From Rhizobiales bacterium dw_265 (GTDB lineage Bacteria > Pseudomonadota > Alphaproteobacteria > Micropepsales > Micropepsaceae), in contig JAAVUU010000001.1 in NCBI GenBank assembly GCA_018449595.1, positions 372,001 to 436,000 of the forward strand: a stretch of 64,000 bases of DNA, written 5' to 3'. Below the pieces are notes generated by a model. That model was not told where the DNA came from and ran no database searches. It was given only the letters and a program-made list of their open reading frames with translations. Both the position numbers and the translations under genes were made by a program. Of the stretch, positions 8,211 to 15,939 are shown piece after piece (the stretch's first letter is position 1; every line of letters starts with the position of its first letter).

Positions 8211-10130
8211 TCAGGTCCTGTAGCCGGTCAAGGCGTCGCCCAGCGCGTCCCGCAGCGGCACAAGAAAGGACGCGTAGTGCCGCCATTGCTCCAGACCTTC
8301 CCGGCCGATGGGCCGGCGCACCTGCTCGGAACTGGGCGTGCGGACGCTGCGCCTCGTCTCGTGGAAAGCCAGGCAGGCCGGCTCGAAGGGCAATCCGCAA
8401 TGCGCCAGCAGGCGGCGCACGCTGCCTTCAAGATCCTCGACCACGTCCTCATACTGCACCCTTAACACCCGCCCGGGCAGCACCTCGTCCCAGTGCCGCA
8501 TGAGGTCGAGATAGGCGCGGTAATGGCGGGCAACAGGATCGACGCCATAGGTGAATTCCTGGTTGGTGGTGCCGAACAGCTGTTTGAGGTTGCTGAAGCA
8601 GCAGGCCATGGGTTCGCGCCGCACATCGATGATGGTCGATCCCGGCAGTATCAGGTGGATCAGGCCGATATGCCAGAAATTGTTCGGCATCTTGTCGATG
8701 AAGAACGGCTTGCCCAACCTGCGATAGGTGCGGGTTTCGGCCAGGAAGCGCGCGCCGAGCAAGCGGGCCTCCTCAGGCGTAAGGCGCAGCAAGGCCTCAG
8801 GATGCAGCGGCAGGCCGCAATCCGGATCGCGGCCGCAGAGTTCGCCGGCATAGCGGTCGATTTCGGTCAGTTCCTGCGTGCCCTCCACGCGGGAATGCGA
8901 GGCCAGGATCTGCTCGATCAGGGTCGAGCCCGAACGCGGCAGCCCCAGGATGAAGATGGGCGCCGGATCGGCCACGCCCCAACCCGCGCGCGTGGCGAAG
9001 AATTCGGCAGTGAACACATGCTTTAGCCGGCGCGCGCAGGATTCCGCGACCTCCGGGCGATAGCGGCTGGCGGCGCGCCGCACCGCATTGCCCTTGCTGT
9101 AGTATGCCCAGGAAGATGCATAATCGCCCCGGTCCTCCAGCGCCTTGCCCAGGGCGAAACACAGATAGATGCGATCCATGTCCTGGATGCCGGCTTGCGA
9201 TTCCGCGGCGCGCAAACGCGCGATTTCATCGTCGGCGAAGCGATAGGTCTTGAGGTTGGCGAGGCCGAACCAGGCCACGCCATAGTCCGGCCGCGCCGCC
9301 AGGGCGGCGCGATAGTCCGCAATGGCTTCCTGGCTCCGGCCCGTGATCTTCAGGGCGTTCGCCCGCCACAGACGCAGGTCGGCGACCTCCGTCCCTGATT
9401 GAAGTTGGCCGGACAGCAGCCTCTCATAGAGATCGATCACCGGCTCGTGTTCGCCCAGGCCGACGCAGGCCGCGCCATACTGCTTGAGGTATTCGCGGTT
9501 GTCCGGATCGTGCCCGAGCAAGTGCTCGGCCTCCCGCCGCGCCTGCAGGTGCTTCTGCCGCTGCAACAGCACCATGGCGTAGTCGAGGCGCGCCGCGTGG
9601 TAGTCCGGCGCGCGCTCGAGCGCCGATTTCAGCAGCGCCTCGGCCTCATCCAGCGCGCCCTGCTCCTTGCGGATACGCGCCAGCAGGCGCAGGGCGCCCA
9701 CATTGCCGCCGTCCGCCCGCAGGTAATCCCGGATGACCTCCTCTGCCGGCGCCAGGTCGCCATCGACGAACAGGCTGTTCGCCACCACCACCTCCGAAGG
9801 CAGCTGTCTCAGTGTGGCCAGATGCTGCGCCGCCATGGCCGCCTGGGCGGTGTCGCCCAGCATGCGGTAAAGCTGTTCCAGCATGTCCCAGCTCGCCGGC
9901 AGCGTCGGATTGAGGCGCACCGCTTCGCGTAGCGCGTCGATGGCCGCCGGCGCATCGGCAAGCAGGACATGGCAGTGGCCGCGCTCCTGATAGAGGCGGC
10001 TGAACGCGGGATGCAGCGCCTGCAGCCGCGCGAGGATGGCCAGCGCTTCCGGGATGCGCCGGCGGGCGCGCAAGCCCCTGGCCTCCTGCAACAGGGCGTC
10101 ACGATCACGGAAATCAGTGGGGGAACTCAC
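8211..10130 (-). CDS. TPR-repeat sulfotransferase fusion protein
   Basis: 639 residues in two parts. Residues about 1-330 are helical tetratricopeptide repeats, with Ala/Leu-rich units such as Asp-Glu-Ala-Glu-Ala-Leu. The C-terminal part is a sulfotransferase, with the 5'-phosphosulfate loop Leu-Pro-Arg-Ser-Gly-Ser-Thr-Leu-Ile-Glu near residue 400 and a 3'-phosphate element Arg-Arg-Glu-Pro later. Such enzymes transfer sulfate from PAPS to hydroxyl groups. The TPR half probably recruits the substrate. The gene overlaps the small hydroxylase gene by four bases and lies in the receptor operon. TPR-sulfotransferases are common in Caulobacter-like bacteria, but their targets are mostly unknown. 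Confidence 0.82.
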   Translation of the reverse strand: MSSPTDFRDRDALLQEARGLRARRRIPEALAILARLQALHPAFSRLYQERGHCHVLLADAPAAIDALREAVRLNPTLPASWDMLEQLYRMLGDTAQAAMAAQHLATLRQLPSEVVVANSLFVDGDLAPAEEVIRDYLRADGGNVGALRLLARIRKEQGALDEAEALLKSALERAPDYHAARLDYAMVLLQRQKHLQARREAEHLLGHDPDNREYLKQYGAACVGLGEHEPVIDLYERLLSGQLQSGTEVADLRLWRANALKITGRSQEAIADYRAALAARPDYGVAWFGLANLKTYRFADDEIARLRAAESQAGIQDMDRIYLCFALGKALEDRGDYASSWAYYSKGNAVRRAASRYRPEVAESCARRLKHVFTAEFFATRAGWGVADPAPIFILGLPRSGSTLIEQILASHSRVEGTQELTEIDRYAGELCGRDPDCGLPLHPEALLRLTPEEARLLGARFLAETRTYRRLGKPFFIDKMPNNFWHIGLIHLILPGSTIIDVRREPMACCFSNLKQLFGTTNQEFTYGVDPVARHYRAYLDLMRHWDEVLPGRVLRVQYEDVVEDLEGSVRRLLAHCGLPFEPACLAFHETRRSVRTPSSEQVRRPIGREGLEQWRHYASFLVPLRDALGDALTGYRT

Positions 10131-10738
10131 CGCGCCGCACCGGCGAGCAATTCCAGCCAGCCCGGCTCCGGCTGGTCGGCGTCGTAATACTCGAAGATCA
10201 GATGAACCCGGTCGGTGCCGCCGCCGTTACGCACCCAATGCGGTCCCATATTGTTGACCTCCACCGCCTCGCCCGGCGGGAAATAATGTTCGCTGCCGCC
10301 GAAGAAGGATACCACCCCGGCATTGGTCGATAGCGGCACATGAATTTTGTGCGGCCACTTCGCCGCCAGGTTGGCGTCGATGTGCGGCTGGATCATTCCG
10401 CCTGGCGGCATCCTTGCCAACATGACCCGTGGGAACACGCCGCGCGCATAGCCATAGCCGCGGACGGCTTCTTCCAGCACCGGCTCCAGCAAGCCGCGCC
10501 ACTGGGGCCACGCCGCGCGATCGTGCGAACCGCGCCAGTCGCGCAGACTGTCGACGAAACGGAAAACGATGTGGCGGGTCTCGTCCAGCACCTCGAACTT
10601 GTTCGGCTTGCCGGCATTCTCCACATTCCAGACCTCCTCAGGGATCGCCAGCACGGCCGCGCGCAGGTTCGCGATGTCGACCGAACCGAGCTTGCGGACG
10701 GTCATGGTCTTGCGCGGGTTGGCGGCGCGTTGGCTCAT
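10127..10738 (-). CDS. Aspartyl/asparaginyl beta-hydroxylase domain protein, short form
   Basis: 203 residues, a minimal AspH-type 2OG-Fe(II) oxygenase. Visible elements are Met-Ile-Gln-Pro-His-Ile-Asp (HxD), Lys-Ile-His-Val-Pro-Leu, a Pro-Gly-Glu-Ala-Val-Glu-Val-Asn-Asn strand, the distal His in Gly-Pro-His-Trp-Val and Arg in Asp-Arg-Val-His-Leu. It overlaps both neighbours by four bases (ATGA), so the gene block is translated as a coupled unit. It differs in length and sequence from the 326-residue paralogue two genes downstream, so the operon has two hydroxylases that probably act on different positions or substrates. Confidence 0.75.
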   Translation of the reverse strand: MSQRAANPRKTMTVRKLGSVDIANLRAAVLAIPEEVWNVENAGKPNKFEVLDETRHIVFRFVDSLRDWRGSHDRAAWPQWRGLLEPVLEEAVRGYGYARGVFPRVMLARMPPGGMIQPHIDANLAAKWPHKIHVPLSTNAGVVSFFGGSEHYFPPGEAVEVNNMGPHWVRNGGGTDRVHLIFEYYDADQPEPGWLELLAGAAR

Positions 10739-11373
10739 CGCATGCCTTCGAAGGTGTAGCCGAACAATTCCAGATCCTGGGCGTAGCGTGCGGCGACGCC
10801 GTCGATCAGGGCCTGGTCGTAATAGTGGCGATAGTCGCCGTGCCGGCTGCCGTTGACGCGGTCGAGCGGGCGGGAGGGAATGCCGATGCGCGCGCAGATC
10901 GCATCATACGACCCCTGCATCTCCTCGACGCGGCCGACCATGTCGGTCAACAAGGTCCTGCCGTCCTCGCCCACCAGCAGCGAAGCCTGCGGCTGGAACA
11001 GGATATGGTTCTCCGGCGGCTCCCCGAAAAGGAAGTGGCGCATCGCCTCCCGCGGGTGCTGCGCGAAGACGTCGCCGCCGCGCAGCATGAAGGCGCAGTA
11101 GGAGACGAAGCGGTCGAACGGGTTGCGCACGAAGGCAAACTTGAGATAGCCGCCGAAAGCGTCCTCGCCAAGGTATGGACGCACCTGCCGCAGGGACAAA
11201 TGGCCATGCTGGATCGCCGCCAGGTCTTCCCACGGAAAGCGCTTGTTGACGAACAGCCCCACCTGCTCGACGTCGCCGCCGCCCAGTTGCTCGCGCAAGG
11301 CCTGCCGCACGGAATGGGTGCCGGTCTTGGGCACCGCGGCGAAAATGAAACGGTGGCGATGGGAAACAATCAC
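10735..11373 (-). CDS. Sulfotransferase family 2-type protein
   Basis: 212 residues. The N-terminal Phe-Ala-Ala-Val-Pro-Lys-Thr-Gly-Thr-His-Ser is the 5'-phosphosulfate-binding loop of the carbohydrate sulfotransferase group, and Phe-Val-Arg-Asn-Pro-Phe-Asp-Arg is the matching 3'-phosphate element. It lacks a signal peptide or membrane anchor, so it acts in the cytoplasm on PAPS. It opens the coupled set of tailoring genes, 74 bases after the receptor gene and beyond a terminator-like hairpin. Bacterial members sulfate glycans or small molecules; the acceptor here is unknown. Confidence 0.8.
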   Translation of the reverse strand: MIVSHRHRFIFAAVPKTGTHSVRQALREQLGGGDVEQVGLFVNKRFPWEDLAAIQHGHLSLRQVRPYLGEDAFGGYLKFAFVRNPFDRFVSYCAFMLRGGDVFAQHPREAMRHFLFGEPPENHILFQPQASLLVGEDGRTLLTDMVGRVEEMQGSYDAICARIGIPSRPLDRVNGSRHGDYRHYYDQALIDGVAARYAQDLELFGYTFEGMR

Positions 11374-11388
11374 GTTTCAGGACACGGG

Positions 11389-11424
11389 AAAAAGGCGCCC
11401 CCTCCCCCATGGGAGGCGGGCGCC
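11389..11424 (-). terminator. Rho-independent terminator between the receptor and the tailoring genes
   Basis: On the minus strand a long GC-rich stem (arms 11394-11406 and 11411-11424, with one bulge) is followed by five U residues (11389-11393). It sits directly after the receptor stop codon. As the next gene begins only 74 bases downstream on the same strand, it probably reduces rather than abolishes read-through, giving more receptor than tailoring enzyme. Confidence 0.7.
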
Positions 11425-11447
11425 CAGTCTATCACAATGCGGTCGTC

Positions 11448-14237
11448 TTAGAACTTGTAGCTGACACCGCCCATGTAGGTCGTGCCGCTCTGGGTCTGGG
11501 TGTAGAGATAATGGCTCTGGCCGAAGAACTCCGTCTCCTTCTCGTTGGTCAGATTGATCGCGTCCAGCGTGAACTGGAGCTTGTCGGTGATGTTGTAGGA
11601 GGCCGCGGCGTCCACATAGTTGGTCCCCTCGAAGCCGCGCGTGCTGGCGCTTATGACGGAGGAAGCATCCCGGCCCGTGTAATAGGCGCTGCGGTGGTTC
11701 AAGGATGCACGGACGCTCCAGATGGCGGTTTCGTAATAGAGTGTGGCGTTATAGCTGGTCGGCGAAATGCCGGTGATCGCCTGGTCCGCGTCCACATAGG
11801 TGTAGTTCACCACCGCGCCCAGATTGTCGAAGGGGGCCGGCAGGAACCAGAACTGGCTCTGCGCGGCCAGTTCCACGCCGGTCAGTTCCTTCGTGCCCGG
11901 GACGTTGATCGGCATGGTGAATTCCTTGACGATCGAGGTGGCCGTCGCGCCCGTGACCGTGCTGTACGGCACGCCTGTCTGGCTGAAGGGGATATTCTCC
12001 AGGGTCTCCGAACCGATGAAGTTCTTCAGATACTTCTGGAACACACCCCCCGAAATCAGGCCCACCTTGCCGAAATAATATTCCGCCGTCAGGTCCACCG
12101 TGGAGTCCAGGAACGGCTTGAGGTTGGGATTGCCGCGGGACGCTTCGATATTGCCGGAATCGTCCAGTGACGCGCTGCCCTGGGCCGCCAGCGAACTCAG
12201 GGTCGGACGGTTCAGGTTCTGCGTGGCGGAGAAGCGCAGCAGCATGTCCGGCGACAGCTCCAGCACCGTGTTCAGGGCCGGCAGCACGCCCGAATAGTGG
12301 CCTTTCACGTCCGCCGTGCCGAGATAGGCATAGCTGTCGCCCTGGATCCAGCCGGTGCTGTGGGTATCGGTTTGATAGCCACGCAGGCCGATATTGCCGC
12401 GGAAGCGCTTGCCGAACAGCTGGCTGTCCCAGTCCACCTGCACATACTCGGAAACAGTCGCTTCCGTGACGTTGAACACCTGCTCGATGTCCTGGATCGC
12501 GCCGCCCGTCCCGTCGGGCTTGGGCCCGAGCCGGTGGTACTCGTCGTACTTCTTGAAGGCCTTGTCGAAATCGCCGACCAGCCACGACCCCAGGCTGTTG
12601 GTGAACACATCGGTGATGTCGGCGACGGAGGTGCCCTGCGTCTCGCCATCGGTTCCATTGACGTTGCCGTCATAGTAATAGTTGGCGCCATTGTTCGAGA
12701 AACGGTGGTAGGCCACCCCCGCGCTCAGCGTCCAGGTTTCGTCCAGCTTGTAGTGCCCGTTCAGCACGCCCTCCGTCAGACCCGATGCATTGTTGAAGGC
12801 GCGATAGTAGAAGTCATCCATCGCATAATTGGCCGGGTCGGTCGTATCGAAGCCCGGATACTGGAACGAAGCCGACTTGCCGTCGGCGCCGTAATTGGCG
12901 ACCAGGTTGCCCTCGGCGCGCATGTAGAGCTTGTCGTCATAGGGCGTTTCGTAGGTCGATCTCTCATAGCCGACATGCCCGTCGATCGAGAAGCTGTCGG
13001 ACACGTCCCACTTGCCGGTCAGCGCGAACTGGTTGAATATGCTTTCATTCAGCTCCCGGCGGTGCTCGCTGCCGAAGGTCGAGTTGGTGACGTCGATGTC
13101 GGTGACATAATCGTTCGAATCCCACGCCAGGTTGTTGATGACCGACGACTTCTGGAAGACGGCCGGCCAGGGCGCGCCGGCCGGGGTGTCGAACGCCCAG
13201 GATTCCGTCCCGGACGCGAGCGGCCGCGAAGCAAGGTGATACTCGTCGCGGTGGGTGGTGAAATCGCTGTGCAACACATCGAGCGTCAGCAGCACGCTTT
13301 CCACCGGCTTCCACTGCATCGCGCCCGTCACGCCGAGGCGGTCCTGCTTGGCGTTAAAGGAGTCGATGCGGTTGCCGTCCGGGATATACAGGCCGCCAGC
13401 CAGGAATTTGGCCTGCTGTGCGGCGGTCAGATGGGAGATGTCCAGGCCGTTATTGACCAGGCTCTGCGCGCCGTCCGCGCTCAGCTGGTCGTAGTTGTAA
13501 TTGTCGACGCCTTCTTCCGTGGTCTTGCGGTGGCTATAGGCGACCGAGACCGCCACGCCGAACTTGTCGTTCCAATTGTAGCTGAACAATGCAGCCACGC
13601 GCGGCTGCACGTCCTGCGTATACTGGTTGCTGCCCAGCTTGAGCGACACCGCACCCTTGAATCCCTCCTCATAGTCGAAGGGCTTGCCGGTGAACAGGCC
13701 GACCGTGCCGGCCATGCCGCCCTCATTCTGGGCCGCCTGGAAGGTCTTTTCGACCACCACCTTCGAGAACATTTCCGAGGCGAAGATGTTGAAGTCGAAG
13801 GCGCGGTCGCGCGAACGCTGGCCGCGCGCATCCAGCGCGGAGTCGTCGTTGCCCAGCACTTCCATGCCGTTGAGCTGCACGCGGGTGAAATCCGGGCCGA
13901 GGCCTTGCAGCGAGATTTCCCGGCCTTCGCCCGCCTCGCGGGTGATCTGCACGCCCGGCAGGCGCTGCAAGGATTCGGCCAGGTTCAGTTCCGGGAATTT
14001 CGCCATGTCTTCGGCGACGATCACGTCTTCCTGGATGACCGCATCCTTCTTGATGTCGCGCGCCTTGCCCAGCGACCCCTCATAGCCGGTGACGGTCACC
14101 GATTCGACCTGGTCGCTGGAGGTCTGCTGCGCGAGGGCAACCGAAAAACTGGCGTCGGCGGCCAGCGCCGCAACGGTGGCCAGCAAAAAGCTCTTGAGGC
14201 TCGGGCGCGTGGCCCGAGCGAGATATTGCTTCGACAT
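11448..14237 (-). CDS. TonB-dependent receptor, Xanthomonas/Caulobacter type
   Basis: 929 residues with an N-terminal signal peptide, a TonB-box-like Ser-Val-Thr-Val-Thr-Gly segment, a plug domain and a C-terminal 22-strand barrel ending in Tyr-Lys-Phe. The plug contains Glu-Ile-Ser-Leu-Gln-Gly-Leu-Gly-Pro and the Arg-Asp-Arg-Ala-Phe-Asp-Phe-Asn stretch typical of the Caulobacter-type receptor family associated with saccharide and other large substrates. The ATG at 14237 has a GAGGGG ribosome site six bases away; a start ten codons earlier lacks one. It leads the sulfotransferase/hydroxylase operon and is divergent from a DeoR-type regulator. The substrate is unknown. Confidence 0.92.
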   Translation of the reverse strand: MSKQYLARATRPSLKSFLLATVAALAADASFSVALAQQTSSDQVESVTVTGYEGSLGKARDIKKDAVIQEDVIVAEDMAKFPELNLAESLQRLPGVQITREAGEGREISLQGLGPDFTRVQLNGMEVLGNDDSALDARGQRSRDRAFDFNIFASEMFSKVVVEKTFQAAQNEGGMAGTVGLFTGKPFDYEEGFKGAVSLKLGSNQYTQDVQPRVAALFSYNWNDKFGVAVSVAYSHRKTTEEGVDNYNYDQLSADGAQSLVNNGLDISHLTAAQQAKFLAGGLYIPDGNRIDSFNAKQDRLGVTGAMQWKPVESVLLTLDVLHSDFTTHRDEYHLASRPLASGTESWAFDTPAGAPWPAVFQKSSVINNLAWDSNDYVTDIDVTNSTFGSEHRRELNESIFNQFALTGKWDVSDSFSIDGHVGYERSTYETPYDDKLYMRAEGNLVANYGADGKSASFQYPGFDTTDPANYAMDDFYYRAFNNASGLTEGVLNGHYKLDETWTLSAGVAYHRFSNNGANYYYDGNVNGTDGETQGTSVADITDVFTNSLGSWLVGDFDKAFKKYDEYHRLGPKPDGTGGAIQDIEQVFNVTEATVSEYVQVDWDSQLFGKRFRGNIGLRGYQTDTHSTGWIQGDSYAYLGTADVKGHYSGVLPALNTVLELSPDMLLRFSATQNLNRPTLSSLAAQGSASLDDSGNIEASRGNPNLKPFLDSTVDLTAEYYFGKVGLISGGVFQKYLKNFIGSETLENIPFSQTGVPYSTVTGATATSIVKEFTMPINVPGTKELTGVELAAQSQFWFLPAPFDNLGAVVNYTYVDADQAITGISPTSYNATLYYETAIWSVRASLNHRSAYYTGRDASSVISASTRGFEGTNYVDAAASYNITDKLQFTLDAINLTNEKETEFFGQSHYLYTQTQSGTTYMGGVSYKF

Positions 14238-14427
14238 GATTAGCCCCTCAGAATTGATATGAACCAAGCCGCCTGATCGAGCGGCCGTCAGAAGTGCCCG
14301 CTAACGCCGCCGCTTGGTTGCGCAGTATTTAGCCCTGGCCCATTGCAATCATGTGACATATTGTGGGAATTAAATTGGCAACGTGTGGTTTTCGCGTTGA
14401 ATTTTGTTTCACTGGTGTGGGTTTACG

Positions 14428-15261
14428 ATGAGCAGCTCGACTTCAAGCATGAAGCAACTGAACCAGGGCGCCCGCCTCGCGGCGATCCTCCAATTGCTGG
14501 AGGAGAAGGCCTTTTGGGCCGTCTCGGAGCTTGCGGATCGTTTTGAGGTTTCCGAGGAGACCATCCGCCGCGACGCGCGCCATCTTGAGCAGAGCGGTGT
14601 TATCCAGAAAATGCATGGCGGCATCTCGGCGACCAGCAACAAGATCGAGGCGCCCTATCGGATCCGTTTTCGTGAAAATGTCGCGGCGAAGCAGCGCATG
14701 GCCCAAACGGCCGCGGCGCTGGTGCGCGAGGGGATGACGCTTCTGCTCGATTCGGGCACGAGCTGCCATTGGCTGGCACGCAGCCTCGCACATATGCAAA
14801 ACCTCACAATCGTGACCAACAGCGTCGAGATCGCCCACGAAATCCTCGGCAACCCAGGGCAGCGGCTGCTGCTTGCGGGCGGGCCGGTCAACCAGATCCA
14901 TCATGCCGCGTTCGGCCCGGAAGCGAGCGCCTTTTGCCGCCGCTTCGCACCCGACCTCACGATCCTCTCGATGAGCGCGGTCGACCCGGAGCGAGGCTTT
15001 CTCGATTTCGACGCCGACGAGGCTGCGTTCAAGCAACCCCTGCTCGAGCGGGCGAGGCGGGTCGTCGTGCTTGCCGACCATACGAAATTCGCCAAGTCCG
15101 GCTTCATCCAGGTCGCGTCCTTCGCCGATGTGCAGGATCTGGTGACGGACCTCGAGCCGCCGGCGAGCACCGTGCAAGCCGCCTCGCTATCGGGCACCAG
15201 GCTTCACGTCAGCGAGGACACGCCCGGCGATCATCACAAGGGCAATGTCGATTTGGTCTAG
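14428..15261 (+). CDS. DeoR/GlpR-family transcriptional regulator
   Basis: 277 residues. A winged helix-turn-helix occupies residues 5-60, with the family signature Ala-Val-Ser-Glu-Leu-Ala-Asp-Arg-Phe-Glu-Val-Ser-Glu-Glu-Thr-Ile-Arg-Arg-Asp. The DeoRC sensor domain follows, with Asp-Ser-Gly-Thr-Ser, Thr-Asn-Ser-Val-Glu and the terminal Ala-Asp-His-Thr-Lys-Phe motif. Members normally repress sugar or sugar-phosphate genes and respond to phosphorylated metabolites. The ATG at 14428 was chosen because the HTH begins soon after. It lies between the receptor operon (divergent) and the phospholipase operon (convergent), so either could be its target; the divergent receptor is the better guess. Confidence 0.88.
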   Translation: MSSSTSSMKQLNQGARLAAILQLLEEKAFWAVSELADRFEVSEETIRRDARHLEQSGVIQKMHGGISATSNKIEAPYRIRFRENVAAKQRMAQTAAALVREGMTLLLDSGTSCHWLARSLAHMQNLTIVTNSVEIAHEILGNPGQRLLLAGGPVNQIHHAAFGPEASAFCRRFAPDLTILSMSAVDPERGFLDFDADEAAFKQPLLERARRVVVLADHTKFAKSGFIQVASFADVQDLVTDLEPPASTVQAASLSGTRLHVSEDTPGDHHKGNVDLV

Positions 15262-15296
15262 ACTTGCTGGTCTGGACTTGGGTCATGCGGTGAGGG

Positions 15297-15866
15297 TCAC
15301 TGTTCCGACACGCCATCGATGACCTGGGACAACACCAGGGACCGATAGGTGTCGAGGCCTTCAATCTCGACATCCGTCGCCTTGCCCATCTCGTCGTAAC
15401 GGCGCAGGCGAATGGCGTCGGCAGCCCCTGGACGGTTCAAGAACGCCTCCGCCTCGGCCGGGGTCATGGGCCCGCCCTGCAAGGCCAGGCTCTGCAGCGA
15501 GGCCGGGCTGAGAAGTTCGATATAGCCGGGCTCGGACGCCGCCAGATAGCGTTTCGCGGCCACATGCCAGAGGACCGGCTCGGTGACCGCCGGCCCAAAA
15601 GCCTTGGCCAGGTAGCCGGCGCCGATCTTTTCGTGCTGGCTGTCCAGGCCGCGATCGGCGGCATCCTCCCCCAGACGCTGCAGCAGATGCCCGACGTCAT
15701 GCAGCAGGGCCGCCGCAATCAGCGCCGATGAGGCGCCGTCGCGCCTGGCGTGGTGCGCCGTCTGCAGCGCGTGGTCCAGTTGGCTGACCCCCTCGCCATA
15801 GTGGCGCTGACCCCGCTCGGCGAACAGATCGAACAGCCGGTCGACGAAAGTTTCAGCGAAGGTCAT
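15297..15866 (-). CDS. PhnZ-like HD-domain mixed-valent diiron oxygenase
   Basis: 189 residues. It carries the metal ligand series of the PhnZ/TmpB group: Tyr-Gly-Glu followed by Asp-His near the N-terminus, the His-Asp-Val-Gly-His core, Gln-His-Glu-Lys-Ile-Gly and Trp-His-Val-Ala-Ala-Lys-Arg-Tyr. Family members are non-haem diiron oxygenases that cleave hydroxyphosphonates or related compounds. It is the third gene of a unit after two phospholipase-type genes, 73 bases after the PLC stop. The usual PhnY partner is not in the window, so its substrate could be a phosphonate or a choline-like headgroup. The ATG at 15866 is placed just before the first conserved helix. Confidence 0.75.
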   Translation of the reverse strand: MTFAETFVDRLFDLFAERGQRHYGEGVSQLDHALQTAHHARRDGASSALIAAALLHDVGHLLQRLGEDAADRGLDSQHEKIGAGYLAKAFGPAVTEPVLWHVAAKRYLAASEPGYIELLSPASLQSLALQGGPMTPAEAEAFLNRPGAADAIRLRRYDEMGKATDVEIEGLDTYRSLVLSQVIDGVSEQ

Positions 15867-15939
15867 GAACAATCCATGGATCGAGAAGGCAACGGGACTA
15901 TACCAGGCGGCGGAACGGTTGGTGACGGCGGCGCGGGAC

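Noticed and set aside
12297..14243. A 648-codon open frame on the plus strand opposite the first receptor gene
   Set aside because: It lies antisense to a well-supported TonB receptor and its translation has no domain pattern. High GC content keeps such antisense frames open. The same applies to long frames opposite the RND genes, the secreted hydrolase and the LigJ operon.
14300..14330. A regulon-type site before the DeoR gene (TTGCGCAG)
   Set aside because: Only a partial half-site without dyad partner, and the gene lies outside the aromatic locus.
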